The notes beneath the pieces were generated by a model. That model did not search any database, was not told the DNA's origin, and saw only the letters and a list, made by a program, of their open reading frames with translations. Positions 1 through 9,010 of a DNA stretch of 40,811 nucleotides are shown here, piece by piece. Positions within the stretch are counted from its first letter, which is position 1; the number at the start of each line of letters is the position of its first letter. Source of the DNA: an uncultured Chloroflexota bacterium (GTDB taxonomy: Bacteria; Chloroflexota; Dehalococcoidia; UBA3495); the NCBI GenBank assembly GCA_913052545.1, contig CAJXEF010000004.1:1-40811 (forward strand). The letters are read 5' to 3'. The position numbers and the translations under genes are program-made.

Positions 1-103
1 TTGAAGACTAAGCTTTACACTTAGGTATGTCAAACAAGCAGTTAATTATCTTTTGCCCGCAAAGACGAGATGGTGATCGCAACATTTTTCAGGTCCATTT
101 CTC

Positions 104-135
104 TTGACATATAAATGATTTGGAATCAGGATAAT
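104..135 (+). promoter_or_regulatory. possible promoter of the catabolic cluster
   Basis: A perfect TTGACA lies at 104-109 and a GATAAT at 130-135, upstream of the first gene at 158. The spacer is 20 bases, longer than the usual 17, so this is only a weak candidate. The rest of 1-157 holds no gene or clear structure that I can see. Confidence 0.28.
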
Positions 136-157
136 ACCATGCTCTCAGGAACGATTA

Positions 158-1498
158 ATGATTAATTTAAGACCTGCTACGTTAGCAGTTGGCGGGAAAA
201 GTATCCATTATGCATGGGTCGTTGTTTTTGTCGCCTCCATCATGCGGCTAAGTACTTCTTCCTTTCGGTCTTCAGCTAGTATTTTAATACCTCGGATAGT
301 AGAGTCCTTTGGTTGGAGCTATGGGGCGGTCGGGATAGGTTTTTCAATCCAATGGATAGTCTCAGGTTTATTTGGACCCCCTTCAGGTTGGTTAGGAGAC
401 CGCTACGGAGTTCGGTTCACTATGATCTTAGGCGGAATCCTTTTTATTGCTGGGATGGTTCTAACCGGATTCATGAACCATTTGTGGCAATTCTTTCTCT
501 ATTTCGGAGTCATACTAAGCATATCAATGGCCATATTCCAAGTGCCGTTAACAGTCGCAGTAACTCAATGGTTCAGAAAACACTTGGGAGTTGGAATGGG
601 TTTGCTTCAGTCATCGCAGGGTCTGGGACCACTAGTAGCAGTACCCATAATGTTTATGATCTTCAGCAATTTCGGGCTGAAAGCCGCATTCATCATACCT
701 GGCATTGGTGGGGGATTGATATTGCTGTTGCTAGTCCCATTATTCTATAACCAACCCGGTGACGTAGGCCTGCGGCCGCTAGGTGCAAACGCAGACGAGC
801 CGATTCAAAAGTCTCAAAAAGGCGAAGCAGTACAAGTACGAAACAAGCTATTCCTTCGCTCAGCGCAACGAACCCACGCATTCTGGAATCTAATTGGGAT
901 TCACTATTGGGGTTGCGCAGGACACGCTATCATCATTTTGTACTTAGTATCAATGGCCGAAGAGCGGGGAGTATCTCCTGCTTCAGCCGCCGGTGCATTC
1001 GTGGCGCTGCAAGTCGTAAGCACACTGACCAGATTCGGCATCCCAATTTTAGCCGAACATCTCGGAAGCAAAGGCGTAATGGCCGCTTGTTTCTTTTTAC
1101 AAGTAGCTCCCGTTCTAATATTATTTGTAGCTCAAGATCCTTGGATGTTCTACCTGTTCGCAATATTATTTGGCATCGGATTTGGTGGAGAAATGACAGC
1201 CTTCCCTATCATCAACCGACAATATTACGGGAACGCACCTGTGGGAACAACATATGGTTGGCAAATGATGGGTGCGGGAACTGGCATGGCATCAGGAGCA
1301 TTATTGGGCGGCCTTCTGCGAAACTTTACAGGTGACTTCACTTATACTATGGCTCTTTCCTTAGTCCTAAGCTTAATTGGAGTAGCATCCATTTTATTCC
1401 TTCCAACAACGCGTCAGCATCAGATCCCCGACTGGGAAGAGTCATTGCCTGCCGGATACCGATCGAACGCCATCCCATCATCGAACTCTGATGATTGA
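158..1498 (+). CDS. MFS transporter, monocarboxylate/OFA-like
   Basis: A 446-residue inner-membrane carrier of the major facilitator superfamily. About 12 hydrophobic segments are visible. The loop after segment 2 carries the MFS signature GWLGDRYGVR at about residues 77-86, and a second half begins near residue 240 after a hydrophilic central loop. The protein resembles oxalate/formate- and monocarboxylate-type carriers, but the substrate cannot be read from sequence. It opens a run of plus-strand genes encoding a cyclic-amide hydrolase, CoA-transferases and a hydratase, so uptake of the compound these enzymes degrade is a reasonable inference. Start is ATG at 158; no strong ribosome binding site is visible. 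The gap to the next gene is about 50 bases. Confidence 0.85.
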   Translation: MINLRPATLAVGGKSIHYAWVVVFVASIMRLSTSSFRSSASILIPRIVESFGWSYGAVGIGFSIQWIVSGLFGPPSGWLGDRYGVRFTMILGGILFIAGMVLTGFMNHLWQFFLYFGVILSISMAIFQVPLTVAVTQWFRKHLGVGMGLLQSSQGLGPLVAVPIMFMIFSNFGLKAAFIIPGIGGGLILLLLVPLFYNQPGDVGLRPLGANADEPIQKSQKGEAVQVRNKLFLRSAQRTHAFWNLIGIHYWGCAGHAIIILYLVSMAEERGVSPASAAGAFVALQVVSTLTRFGIPILAEHLGSKGVMAACFFLQVAPVLILFVAQDPWMFYLFAILFGIGFGGEMTAFPIINRQYYGNAPVGTTYGWQMMGAGTGMASGALLGGLLRNFTGDFTYTMALSLVLSLIGVASILFLPTTRQHQIPDWEESLPAGYRSNAIPSSNSDD

Positions 1499-1550
1499 AA
1501 AACCAGAGGCCAGATGTCTAATCTTTAATTACTTAATTTAGAGGTGAAAA

Positions 1551-2975
1551 ATGCTGGATTTAATTATAAAAGGCGGAGATGTAGTCACACCCTGGGGAGT
1601 TGGCAATTGGGATGTGGCAATACAAGGTGAAAAAATCGTGGCAATAGCAGCTCCAGGCACCCTGAACGATGATGTGGGACGTACCATCGACGCCACAGGA
1701 AAAATCGTTGTTCCCGGCGGAATCGAACCGCACGCCCATATCGCAGCACCTATCATGGGACCCGGTAATTTAAAAACCGCTCCGCCTGAACAAGTTAGTA
1801 GGGCAGCATTGTTCGGTGGAACTACGACGTTAATGGATTTTGCAATCCAATATCCTGGAATCGATATCAACCAAGCTATCCAAGAACGGACCTCTGTCTG
1901 GCAAGGCAAATCCTATGCTGATTATGCTCACCACCTCATGCTATTAGGTGAGTTGTCAACGCCAACTCTCGAATCCTTGCATGAACATATAGAAGATGGA
2001 TTTTCTTCCGTCAAAATATTTACCACTAATATTAGGCCTCCTGAATTATCAGGTGAACCTCGTATGGTACGAATGGGACATTTGCACGATTTAATGGAAG
2101 AGATCCAACGGCATAATGCGATGCTTCTAGTCCACTCCGAAGATGACGACATGGTCCAGCATATGTACGAAAAATTAGCGGTAGAAGAACGAAATGAATG
2201 GTGGAACATGCATCTCGTGCATAGTAACGAATCCGAAGACGTCTCGTTTCGCAGAGTACTCCGAGTATCTGAATGGACAGGATCTCCTGTCTATTTCGTT
2301 CACGTGAGTGCGAAAGAAGGGATTCAAGCTATTGGAGAATCTCGCGGGAAGGGTATGCCGATCTATGGCGAAACTTTACACAATTACTGTTGTTTCAACG
2401 CCGATAATTACAAGGAGGAGAACGGAATGAAATATCATACTTATCCTTCTTTAAAATCGGAAGAGGATCGACAATCGCTTTGGAATGGCATTGTAGCAGG
2501 AGGACTGCACACTATGGCAACCGATGAATACTGTACGTCTTGGGATCTAAAAATCCAAGGGAAAACGGTAAGGGACGTGACAGGGGGGCATAACGGCGCA
2601 GAAACTAGAGTAGGCGTCACCTACAGTGAAGGTGTTTCTAAACGGGGCATGTCTTTGCAACGTTTTGTAGATATTACATCCGCCAACGCAGCCAAGATCA
2701 TGGGTCTTTATCCTCAAAAGGGTGTTCTAGCCCCAGGTAGTGACGCGGACATAGTATTAATAGACCCTAATTTTAAACGCCCGCTTGTTATGACCGATTT
2801 TCATATAAGTGACTACAGCATTTGGGACGGCTTCCCAGTCGAAGGGTGGCCCGTGATGACTATCCTGAGGGGCTCAGTTGCAGTAGAAAATGGAGAATTG
2901 AAAACGAGTCTGGGAAGTGGTAAGTTCGTCACCCGTAAATTGAACCCGGAAATAACTAATAAGCCTGGATGTTAA
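1551..2975 (+). CDS. dihydropyrimidinase/hydantoinase-family amidohydrolase
   Basis: A 474-residue cyclic-amide hydrolase (474 aa is normal for the D-hydantoinase family), expected to be cytosolic with two metal ions. Metal ligands are in place: H61 and H63 (PHAH), carboxylated-lysine candidate K155 (SVKIF), H195 (VHSED), H251 (VHVSA) and D325 (ATDEY). The region around 355-390 (YSEGV, then SANAAKIMGLYP) is the typical family C-terminal part. Two positions differ from the usual hydantoinases: the substrate-binding Tyr five residues after the Lys is Asn160, and the His after the catalytic Asp is Glu326. The ring substrate may therefore not be a hydantoin or dihydropyrimidine. A clear GAGGTG ribosome site precedes the ATG. 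The neighbours suggest that the opened product is passed to CoA-transferases. Confidence 0.85.
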   Translation: MLDLIIKGGDVVTPWGVGNWDVAIQGEKIVAIAAPGTLNDDVGRTIDATGKIVVPGGIEPHAHIAAPIMGPGNLKTAPPEQVSRAALFGGTTTLMDFAIQYPGIDINQAIQERTSVWQGKSYADYAHHLMLLGELSTPTLESLHEHIEDGFSSVKIFTTNIRPPELSGEPRMVRMGHLHDLMEEIQRHNAMLLVHSEDDDMVQHMYEKLAVEERNEWWNMHLVHSNESEDVSFRRVLRVSEWTGSPVYFVHVSAKEGIQAIGESRGKGMPIYGETLHNYCCFNADNYKEENGMKYHTYPSLKSEEDRQSLWNGIVAGGLHTMATDEYCTSWDLKIQGKTVRDVTGGHNGAETRVGVTYSEGVSKRGMSLQRFVDITSANAAKIMGLYPQKGVLAPGSDADIVLIDPNFKRPLVMTDFHISDYSIWDGFPVEGWPVMTILRGSVAVENGELKTSLGSGKFVTRKLNPEITNKPGC

Positions 2976-3043
2976 TCCATGGGCGGGATTGCAACTATTT
3001 TTTGGATTAGCAGCTAATTGCTAAAATTTTCGTCGCAAAGCCA

Positions 3044-4276
3044 ATGAATAAAGAAAGCTTACACCTACCGGCTGCACTAGAGAACATACGTGTGATCGAG
3101 TGGGGGTCATCGGTATCTGCTCCCTTTTGCGGAAGATTACTGGGGGATTTGGGAGCGGATGTGATCAAAATAGAACCCCCTGAATTTGGCGATAACAGCC
3201 GATTATCAGGACCATATCCGGATCAGACGCCAGATCCAGAACAAAGCGGATTGTTCTTGTTCGCCAACCTTAATAAGCGCGGGATAACGATAGACTTAAA
3301 TCAAGCAAAAGGGTTTAAGCTATTTAATCAACTACTTGCGACCGCAGATGTTTTTATCGAGAATCAACCGTATGAACAAATAAAAGAGACAGGGATTGAC
3401 TACCAGTTCCTGAATAATGAATATCCACATCTCGTAGTAACTTCCATTACTCCCTACGGCCGGACTGGCCCTTACTCTCAGTATAAAGGCAATAATTTAA
3501 CAGTAAGTGCGTTAGGTGGTCTTAGTTATGGGACCGGTTTCCCAGGAAGAGAACCGCTTCAAACTCCCTTACATCAAGCCAGTTATTTTGCGGGAGTCGG
3601 GGCGGCTTTTGCAACCATTGTCGCTCTTTTAGGAAAAGACTTTACAGGGCTGGGCCAACATGTCGATATCGCAGAATCTCAAGTTATGGGGACTTTATTG
3701 ACCGGATATCATTTGCCAACATATATCTATCGAGGGATTCCGGGTTTCCGCTCTGGAAATAGAATGAGATTAGGTTTATTTCCAAACTGTGTCCTCCCCT
3801 GTAAAGACGGCTATATCTGTATTGACGCTCCACAACTAGAGCAATACCAACGGTTTTTAACCCTGCTAAACAATCCTGAATGGACTCAAGAACCACGATA
3901 CCGTGATCGAAGGGCTATGAGCGATCAATATCCTGAGGAAGCAGAAAATTTGATAGCCCCATGGTTCATGGATCACACTAAAGACGAAATCCTACAATTA
4001 TGTCTTGAGAACCGTATCCCTTGTGTTCCAGTCTTAACTTTCGACGAGGTGCTTACTAACCAGCAACTTAACTCTCGCGAGTTTTTTCAAGAGATTGATC
4101 ATGGAGAAAACAAATCTTTTCGATATCCCGGATTCCCTTACCGTCTATCCGCATCACCTCCTAAGTTAGTGAGGTCAGCACCTAGCTTGGGTCAGCATAC
4201 TCACGAGGTGCTTTGTGATGAACTCGGTGTAACCGATTCAGAATATTCGGCTCTCTTCAAAGCCGGAGTGATTTGA
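3044..4276 (+). CDS. family III CoA-transferase subunit lacking the catalytic Asp
   Basis: A 410-residue CaiB/BaiF (family III) CoA-transferase. Family hallmarks are the N-terminal block AP(F)CGRLLGDLGADVIKIE at about 26-44, NKRGITIDL at 77-85, and TGLGQHVDIAES at 201-212. In active family members an Asp precedes the helix before this last block (D-x2-TG type). Here the equivalent stretch reads HQASYFAGVGAAFA (177-190), with no Asp. The next gene starts one base after this stop and does keep the Asp. The simplest reading is a heteromeric enzyme whose first subunit is structural, as in two-subunit family III enzymes such as the benzylsuccinate CoA-transferase type. The CoA donor and acceptor acid are unknown. 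The ribosome binding site is weak. Confidence 0.82.
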   Translation: MNKESLHLPAALENIRVIEWGSSVSAPFCGRLLGDLGADVIKIEPPEFGDNSRLSGPYPDQTPDPEQSGLFLFANLNKRGITIDLNQAKGFKLFNQLLATADVFIENQPYEQIKETGIDYQFLNNEYPHLVVTSITPYGRTGPYSQYKGNNLTVSALGGLSYGTGFPGREPLQTPLHQASYFAGVGAAFATIVALLGKDFTGLGQHVDIAESQVMGTLLTGYHLPTYIYRGIPGFRSGNRMRLGLFPNCVLPCKDGYICIDAPQLEQYQRFLTLLNNPEWTQEPRYRDRRAMSDQYPEEAENLIAPWFMDHTKDEILQLCLENRIPCVPVLTFDEVLTNQQLNSREFFQEIDHGENKSFRYPGFPYRLSASPPKLVRSAPSLGQHTHEVLCDELGVTDSEYSALFKAGVI

Positions 4277-4277
4277 A

Positions 4278-5519
4278 ATGGTAAAGTTGCCTTTATCTAA
4301 CCTACGAGTCGTAGATTTTGGAACAGCCTGGGCTGGACCCATGGCTGCCCAACTTTTAGGGGACCTGGGGGCCCAAGTAATCAAAATTGAAACCCGAACT
4401 CGCCTTGACGGTCTCCGCTTAGGGCGACCAATTATCGGAGATGATTTCGCGGAGGGTGACAGGGGTTTATGGCCAGAATTACAGCCGGTGTTTCACGGAA
4501 TCAATAGAAATAAACTGAGTATTACTTTAAATCTTAAAACTGAACAAGGCGTACATCTAGCCAAGGAATTAATCGCCCAAAGTGACTTGGTTATGGACAA
4601 TTACTCACCCGGGGTATTAAACCGCCTCGGTCTAGATTATCCCAATTTAAAATTAATCAAGCCAGATTTAATATGTGTTTCGATGCCATCGGTTGGGGAA
4701 ACCGGACCACTACGGGACATCCTAGCCTACGCACCCATCATACAAGCACTTTCTGGATTCATGAGCCTGGTTGGTTACAGTAAAGATGATCACCTTGTCG
4801 GAGAGTTGCAGGCCCCTTGGAGCGACGCTGTAGCAGCTATGCACGCTGCTCTTGCTGCAGTTGCCGCGGTAAAACATCGGAACCAGTCAGGATGTGGTCA
4901 ATCAATAGAAGTATCGCAACTAGAAGCTACTACTTCCATGTTAGGAGAAGCCATTTTGGGCTACCAAATGACAAACGACATTCCCTGCCCCTCTGGTAAC
5001 GTGGACCTCGAGTTTTGTATTCATGACAATTTCCCCTGTAAAGGGGATGATGAATGGGTAGCATTATCCGTGCAGACAGATTCAGAATGGTCTTCTTTTG
5101 GTACAGCTATCGGCGCTCCTCAGTGGATTAACTCCCCTAATTTCCGAGATCAATTAACCCGCATTAATAATGTTGAAGAATTGAAAAATCATGTTTCACA
5201 ATGGACAAGCCAATACTCCGCAAGTGAAATAACTGAGTTAATGCAATCATACGGGTTGGCCGCAATGCCTGTTATGAATATTGCTGACCAGTTTTCTGAT
5301 CCGCATCTCAGTGAAAGGCAATTTTATGTTGACATTGATCACCCAGAAATAGGATCTGAATGGATTTACGGTGTTCCATGGAGATTCAGCGAGACTCCCG
5401 GAAGAGTAGATAATCCTGCCCCTATGCTAGGGCAGCATAATAGCTACATATTGAGTGAACTCCTAGGATTAACTCCAGAACATTTAAGCCAATTAGAATC
5501 AGATAGTGTTGTATACTAG
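4278..5519 (+). CDS. family III CoA-transferase, catalytic subunit
   Basis: A 413-residue CaiB/BaiF CoA-transferase. It shows the N-terminal block WAGPMAAQLLGDLGAQVIKIE at about 18-38, NKLSITLNL at 78-86, and the SGCGQSIEVSQLEA segment at 204-217. The candidate catalytic Asp is D183 in PWSDAVAAMHAAL; in this family it forms the aspartyl-CoA intermediate. The start codon follows the preceding paralogue's stop after one base, so the two are almost certainly co-translated and probably form one complex. Known two-subunit members act on dicarboxylic or aryl-succinic acids, which would suit an acid released by the upstream cyclic-amide hydrolase, but this is inference. A GTG or TTG alternative is not needed; ATG at 4278 fits. 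Confidence 0.84.
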   Translation: MVKLPLSNLRVVDFGTAWAGPMAAQLLGDLGAQVIKIETRTRLDGLRLGRPIIGDDFAEGDRGLWPELQPVFHGINRNKLSITLNLKTEQGVHLAKELIAQSDLVMDNYSPGVLNRLGLDYPNLKLIKPDLICVSMPSVGETGPLRDILAYAPIIQALSGFMSLVGYSKDDHLVGELQAPWSDAVAAMHAALAAVAAVKHRNQSGCGQSIEVSQLEATTSMLGEAILGYQMTNDIPCPSGNVDLEFCIHDNFPCKGDDEWVALSVQTDSEWSSFGTAIGAPQWINSPNFRDQLTRINNVEELKNHVSQWTSQYSASEITELMQSYGLAAMPVMNIADQFSDPHLSERQFYVDIDHPEIGSEWIYGVPWRFSETPGRVDNPAPMLGQHNSYILSELLGLTPEHLSQLESDSVVY

Positions 5520-5590
5520 TCCGCAAACCTTTATATCAACTGAATATCCATAACGAATTAGGATAAGTCTAACTACATCTTTGAAAACCA

Positions 5591-6943
5591 TTGATAACTA
5601 ATAACCCCGACAAATCTCCCGACAAGCCCTCTCCAAGGATTTTCTTCGGATGGTGGATAGTCGCAGTAAGTGTAATTGCTGACGGATTGAAGCATGGTAG
5701 TTTCAATCGTGGTTTTACTATCTTCGTCGTTCCCATTAGGAAGGAGTTAGCCATAGGGGTCGCGGCAATTTCTATCGCCGATATGTTAGGCAGGCTCGTT
5801 GGAGGGATCCAGGGACCCATAGTAGGATATCTGACGGATCGTTGGGGACCTAGAGCTATGCTGGCTTTAGGAGCAATACTATCTGGACTAGGCTTTATCT
5901 TATTGGCATTTGTCAGGAATTATACTTTCTTCCTCCTAGTTTTTATTGGACTCATGTCTGTAGGGTTTAGATCAGGATACAATAACGCATCCGTAACAGC
6001 AGTAAACCGGTGGTTCCGTAGAAAACGTGGCCTCGCTATGTCCATAGTTTCGGTAGGCAACGGCCTCGGCGGATCCATGGCATTACTGATCGCACCTCTA
6101 GTTATAACCTTCGGATGGCGGCCAGTCGTGTTCGTAGCTGGCCTGATTATCATAGGTGTAATATGCCCACTATCGATATTTATGCGAGACAGTCCGGAAA
6201 GCATGGGATTACTTCCCGATGGAGAATCTCAAGAAACTAAAAAACCATCCGGTGATTTACGCAGACCGTTACGAAGTCCTCAACCCCCACCAGAAATGGA
6301 TTATACCGCCAGAGAAGCCATGACCACTCCAACTTATTGGCTGATAGTATTATCTGTCGGCTTAAGAAATACTGTACACTCTGGCATGAGTTTCCTCCTA
6401 GCACCCGTAATGATATGGTTCCTATCCGGGAATGGTCAGAGCGAAGAAGCCAATCTTGTAATAGCTTCCGCCTTCGTTACCATCCTTGCATTCAGCACAA
6501 TCATTTTTAACCCAAGTGTTGGCTGGTTAGCCGACAAAATCTCTAAACAAAAATTAAGTGCTTGTTGCATGTTTGCCGGCGCATTGTCCCTAATCACTCT
6601 TCTTAATCAAAGCGGGAACCTTTGGCAGCTGGGAATCTTCGCGGTATTAATGTCGTTTGCCGAAAGTGCAAATCCTCTGGCGTGGGCAATCATGGGTGAT
6701 TATTTCGGCCGGAGAAGTTTCGCAACATTACGAGGCTGGCAACACCTACCTGATCAGTTCATGTCTATGAGCACTCCAGTTTGGATGGGATTGATTTTTG
6801 ATTACAGTGGCAGCTACTATTGGGCGTTAATCCCGTTGGCTTGTATATACATACTAGCAACATTATTTTACTGGACAATTCCAAAGCCCCGCATCCCTGA
6901 AAGACTTATTACAATGGAACCAACTTTGATTAATAATAGCTAA
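5591..6943 (+). CDS. MFS transporter (second carrier of the cluster)
   Basis: A 450-residue MFS permease with an even series of membrane segments. The loop 2-3 signature is YLTDRWGPRAM near residues 78-88, and there is a hydrophilic central loop at about 205-240 rich in Pro, Ser and charged residues. The family resembles the monocarboxylate-type carrier at 158-1498, but the two are not close copies. The only start giving the full first membrane segment is TTG at 5591, because an in-frame stop lies at 5582 and the first ATG would remove two segments. No good ribosome site is seen before it. Two carriers in one catabolic cluster could mean uptake plus export of a product, or two related substrates. 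Confidence 0.82.
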   Translation: MITNNPDKSPDKPSPRIFFGWWIVAVSVIADGLKHGSFNRGFTIFVVPIRKELAIGVAAISIADMLGRLVGGIQGPIVGYLTDRWGPRAMLALGAILSGLGFILLAFVRNYTFFLLVFIGLMSVGFRSGYNNASVTAVNRWFRRKRGLAMSIVSVGNGLGGSMALLIAPLVITFGWRPVVFVAGLIIIGVICPLSIFMRDSPESMGLLPDGESQETKKPSGDLRRPLRSPQPPPEMDYTAREAMTTPTYWLIVLSVGLRNTVHSGMSFLLAPVMIWFLSGNGQSEEANLVIASAFVTILAFSTIIFNPSVGWLADKISKQKLSACCMFAGALSLITLLNQSGNLWQLGIFAVLMSFAESANPLAWAIMGDYFGRRSFATLRGWQHLPDQFMSMSTPVWMGLIFDYSGSYYWALIPLACIYILATLFYWTIPKPRIPERLITMEPTLINNS

Positions 6944-7004
6944 TAAGAAAACGGATGAGTTAGCATTCTATGATCAAATGCAAAGTCCAATATTAGAGGT
7001 AAAT

Positions 7005-7766
7005 ATGCCCCATAACCTTCAAGATCGGGTCTCTCTAGTTACCGGCGCAGGGTCCGGCATCGGTCGAGCAACCGCTTTGGCCTTTGCCAGGGAGGGCTCC
7101 AAAGTAGTAGTTTCTGACATTCATTCAGAGGGTGGCGAAGAAACCGCGTCCTTGATTAAAGATTTGGGCGGAGAAAGCTTATTCATTCATGCAGATGTAG
7201 CCCGGTCAGACCATGTAGAAAATTTAATCAATACAGCTACGGCACGTTTTGGACACTTAGACTGCTCATTCAACAACGCAGGTGTTTCGGGAGGGGCTGG
7301 ATTAATCCATGAATATTCGGAAGACGATTGGGATAAAGTAATTAATATTAACTTGAAGGGCGTTTGGTTATGCATGAAATATGAGATAATCCAAATGTTG
7401 AAACAGGGTAATGGATCCATAGTGAATACCGCTTCGATAATGGGTTTAGTAGGAGGTTCCCGATCTCCATCATATGGAGCTTCTAAACACGGAGTAGTAG
7501 GATTAACTAAAAATGCTGCAGTACAATATGCCCCATCGAACATTCGCGTAAATGCCGTTTGTCCAGGATATGTCCGTACTCCAATGACCGAACAGGGGTC
7601 TCTGCTAGACCCAGGTAATGCTGAACAAATCATAAGTCGCCATCCTCTGGGCCGGTTAGGCACTCCAGAAGAAATAGCAGAAACCGTTGTATGGTTGGCT
7701 TCTGATGCTGCTTCTTTTGTCACCGGTCACACAATGACAGTAGATGGCGGCTACGTGGCACAGTAA
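7005..7766 (+). CDS. SDR-family oxidoreductase (FabG-like dehydrogenase)
   Basis: A 253-residue classical short-chain dehydrogenase. Residue numbers are from ATG 7005, chosen because an AGAGGT ribosome site lies just before it; an ATG at 6978 would add nine residues without such a site. The nucleotide-binding turn GAGSGIG spans 14-20, NNAG is at 90-93, and the catalytic set S144, Y157 and K161 is complete (SYGASK). Asp38 at the end of beta-2 favours NAD(H) over NADP(H). The C-terminus ends in the usual TGHTMTVDGGY. Between CoA-transferases and a MaoC-like hydratase, a hydroxyacyl or alcohol dehydrogenase role is likely, but the substrate is not defined by sequence. Confidence 0.88.
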   Translation: MPHNLQDRVSLVTGAGSGIGRATALAFAREGSKVVVSDIHSEGGEETASLIKDLGGESLFIHADVARSDHVENLINTATARFGHLDCSFNNAGVSGGAGLIHEYSEDDWDKVININLKGVWLCMKYEIIQMLKQGNGSIVNTASIMGLVGGSRSPSYGASKHGVVGLTKNAAVQYAPSNIRVNAVCPGYVRTPMTEQGSLLDPGNAEQIISRHPLGRLGTPEEIAETVVWLASDAASFVTGHTMTVDGGYVAQ

Positions 7767-7800
7767 TTCAAGAACACACCAAAATTTATGGAGACATTTT

Positions 7801-8922
7801 ATGGTTTTAGAATCGGGACAGATAACTACAGAAGAGATCGCAAGACTACGAAGTCGATTAGGCAGCTTTAACCGGCCTCGTCAATACGGGGTCGGACTAT
7901 TCAATGAAGACGCATCCCGTAGCGCCATTAGGCATTTCTGCCAAGGCATAGGCGACACTAACCCATTGTATTGGGATAGAAGTTACGCTCAGCAAACAAA
8001 ATTCGGAACTATTATCGCCCCACCCTGCTTTCTTTACAGCGTCTATTGGTGTTCTGGCAGGACCGGCGGATTACCTGGAGTTCACGGCTTCCATGCAGGC
8101 AATGATTGGGAATGGTACAGGCCGATCTATTTAGACGACCAAATATCAGTACAGGAACAATTTACAGGATTAGAAGAAAAAAAGAGCGAATTTGCCGGCA
8201 CCATTTTGATTCAATCTAGCGTCACTCGCTATTTCAACCAGAGAGGAGAGGAGCTAGCCAAGACAAGAGGATGGCAAATACGAGCAGAACGCAGCGCTGC
8301 TAAAGAACGTCAGAAATACTCATTTGAGCCTTACCAATATTCCCGGGCAGAAATTGAAGCAATCCAAGAAGCTGTCCTTGGTGAAGAAATCAGAGGGAAT
8401 AGTCCAAGATGGTGGGAAGATGTAGAGGTTGGAGATGACCTTAAACCAGTGGTTAAAGGCCCTATGAGCCACGGTGATATCACTGCTTTTGTCGCGGGAT
8501 GTATTGGGGGCATTTCACATGGAATCCAACTAAAGGAAATGCTTAGGCACCCATCATGGGGTTTTACCGATCCAAGCACGGGAGCTCAAGAAGCCATCAT
8601 ACGAGTTCACGATATTCAAGAAGCTGCTGAGAGCGCAGGACTCCCAGGTGCATACGACTATGGCTGTCAGCGTTGCTGCTGGATGGGCCATCTATTAACC
8701 AACTGGGCTGGAGACGACGGATTCGTTAAAAAAATGTATGTAGAGCTACGACGATTTAACGTAGTCGGAGACACTACCTGGTGCAAAGGAAAAGTAGTCG
8801 GCAAGCGGGTTGAAGATGGAGAAAAGCTCGTCGATCTTGAAATCTGGGGTGAAAATCAGCGTGGAGAGCAAACAACTAAAGGAACTGCAACAATCAAGTT
8901 ACCCTCAAAAGAGGGTGTCTAG
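7801..8922 (+). CDS. double-hotdog MaoC-like dehydratase/hydratase
   Basis: A 373-residue protein that appears to hold two hotdog folds: an N-terminal FAS1-like/MaoC_dehydrat_N part (about 20-160, with GDTNPLYWD in the position of the usual D-x-NP-x-H hydratase motif) and a C-terminal MaoC part (about 205-370, starting VEVGDDL and MSHGDIT). Such proteins hydrate or dehydrate enoyl-CoA-type substrates. In the N-terminal motif the usual His is Tyr, so the active site may be in the other half or altered. ATG 7801 is preferred because GGAGA lies six bases upstream; ATG 7744 would overlap the SDR gene. It is the last gene of the cluster and ends at a strong hairpin. Confidence 0.78.
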   Translation: MVLESGQITTEEIARLRSRLGSFNRPRQYGVGLFNEDASRSAIRHFCQGIGDTNPLYWDRSYAQQTKFGTIIAPPCFLYSVYWCSGRTGGLPGVHGFHAGNDWEWYRPIYLDDQISVQEQFTGLEEKKSEFAGTILIQSSVTRYFNQRGEELAKTRGWQIRAERSAAKERQKYSFEPYQYSRAEIEAIQEAVLGEEIRGNSPRWWEDVEVGDDLKPVVKGPMSHGDITAFVAGCIGGISHGIQLKEMLRHPSWGFTDPSTGAQEAIIRVHDIQEAAESAGLPGAYDYGCQRCCWMGHLLTNWAGDDGFVKKMYVELRRFNVVGDTTWCKGKVVGKRVEDGEKLVDLEIWGENQRGEQTTKGTATIKLPSKEGV

Positions 8923-8949
8923 TCCTAGCTAATACCAATGTCTCTTTCA

Positions 8950-8993
8950 AATACCAGGCTCTGATCCCGTTCGTAGGATTAGCGCCTGGTATT
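8950..8993. terminator. long hairpin at convergent junction (bidirectional terminator)
   Basis: The outer stem AATACCAGGC (8950-8959) pairs perfectly with GCCTGGTATT (8984-8993). An inner stem, CTGATCC with GGATTAG and one G-U pair, continues it around the loop CGTTCGTA. The structure sits between the stops of the plus-strand hydratase gene (8922) and the minus-strand aminotransferase (9011). No long T-tract follows on either strand. Confidence 0.72.
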
Positions 8994-9010
8994 CTTATCC
9001 CTAAATGAGC

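Noticed and set aside
3007..3024. TTAGCA/TGCTAA hairpin before the first CoA-transferase gene
   Set aside because: Six weak base pairs followed by a short T run inside a same-strand cluster; too weak to call a terminator.
7187..7723. Long minus-strand open frame (178 codons) opposite the SDR gene
   Set aside because: It lies wholly inside a well-supported plus-strand gene, and its translation shows no family motifs; a shadow frame.
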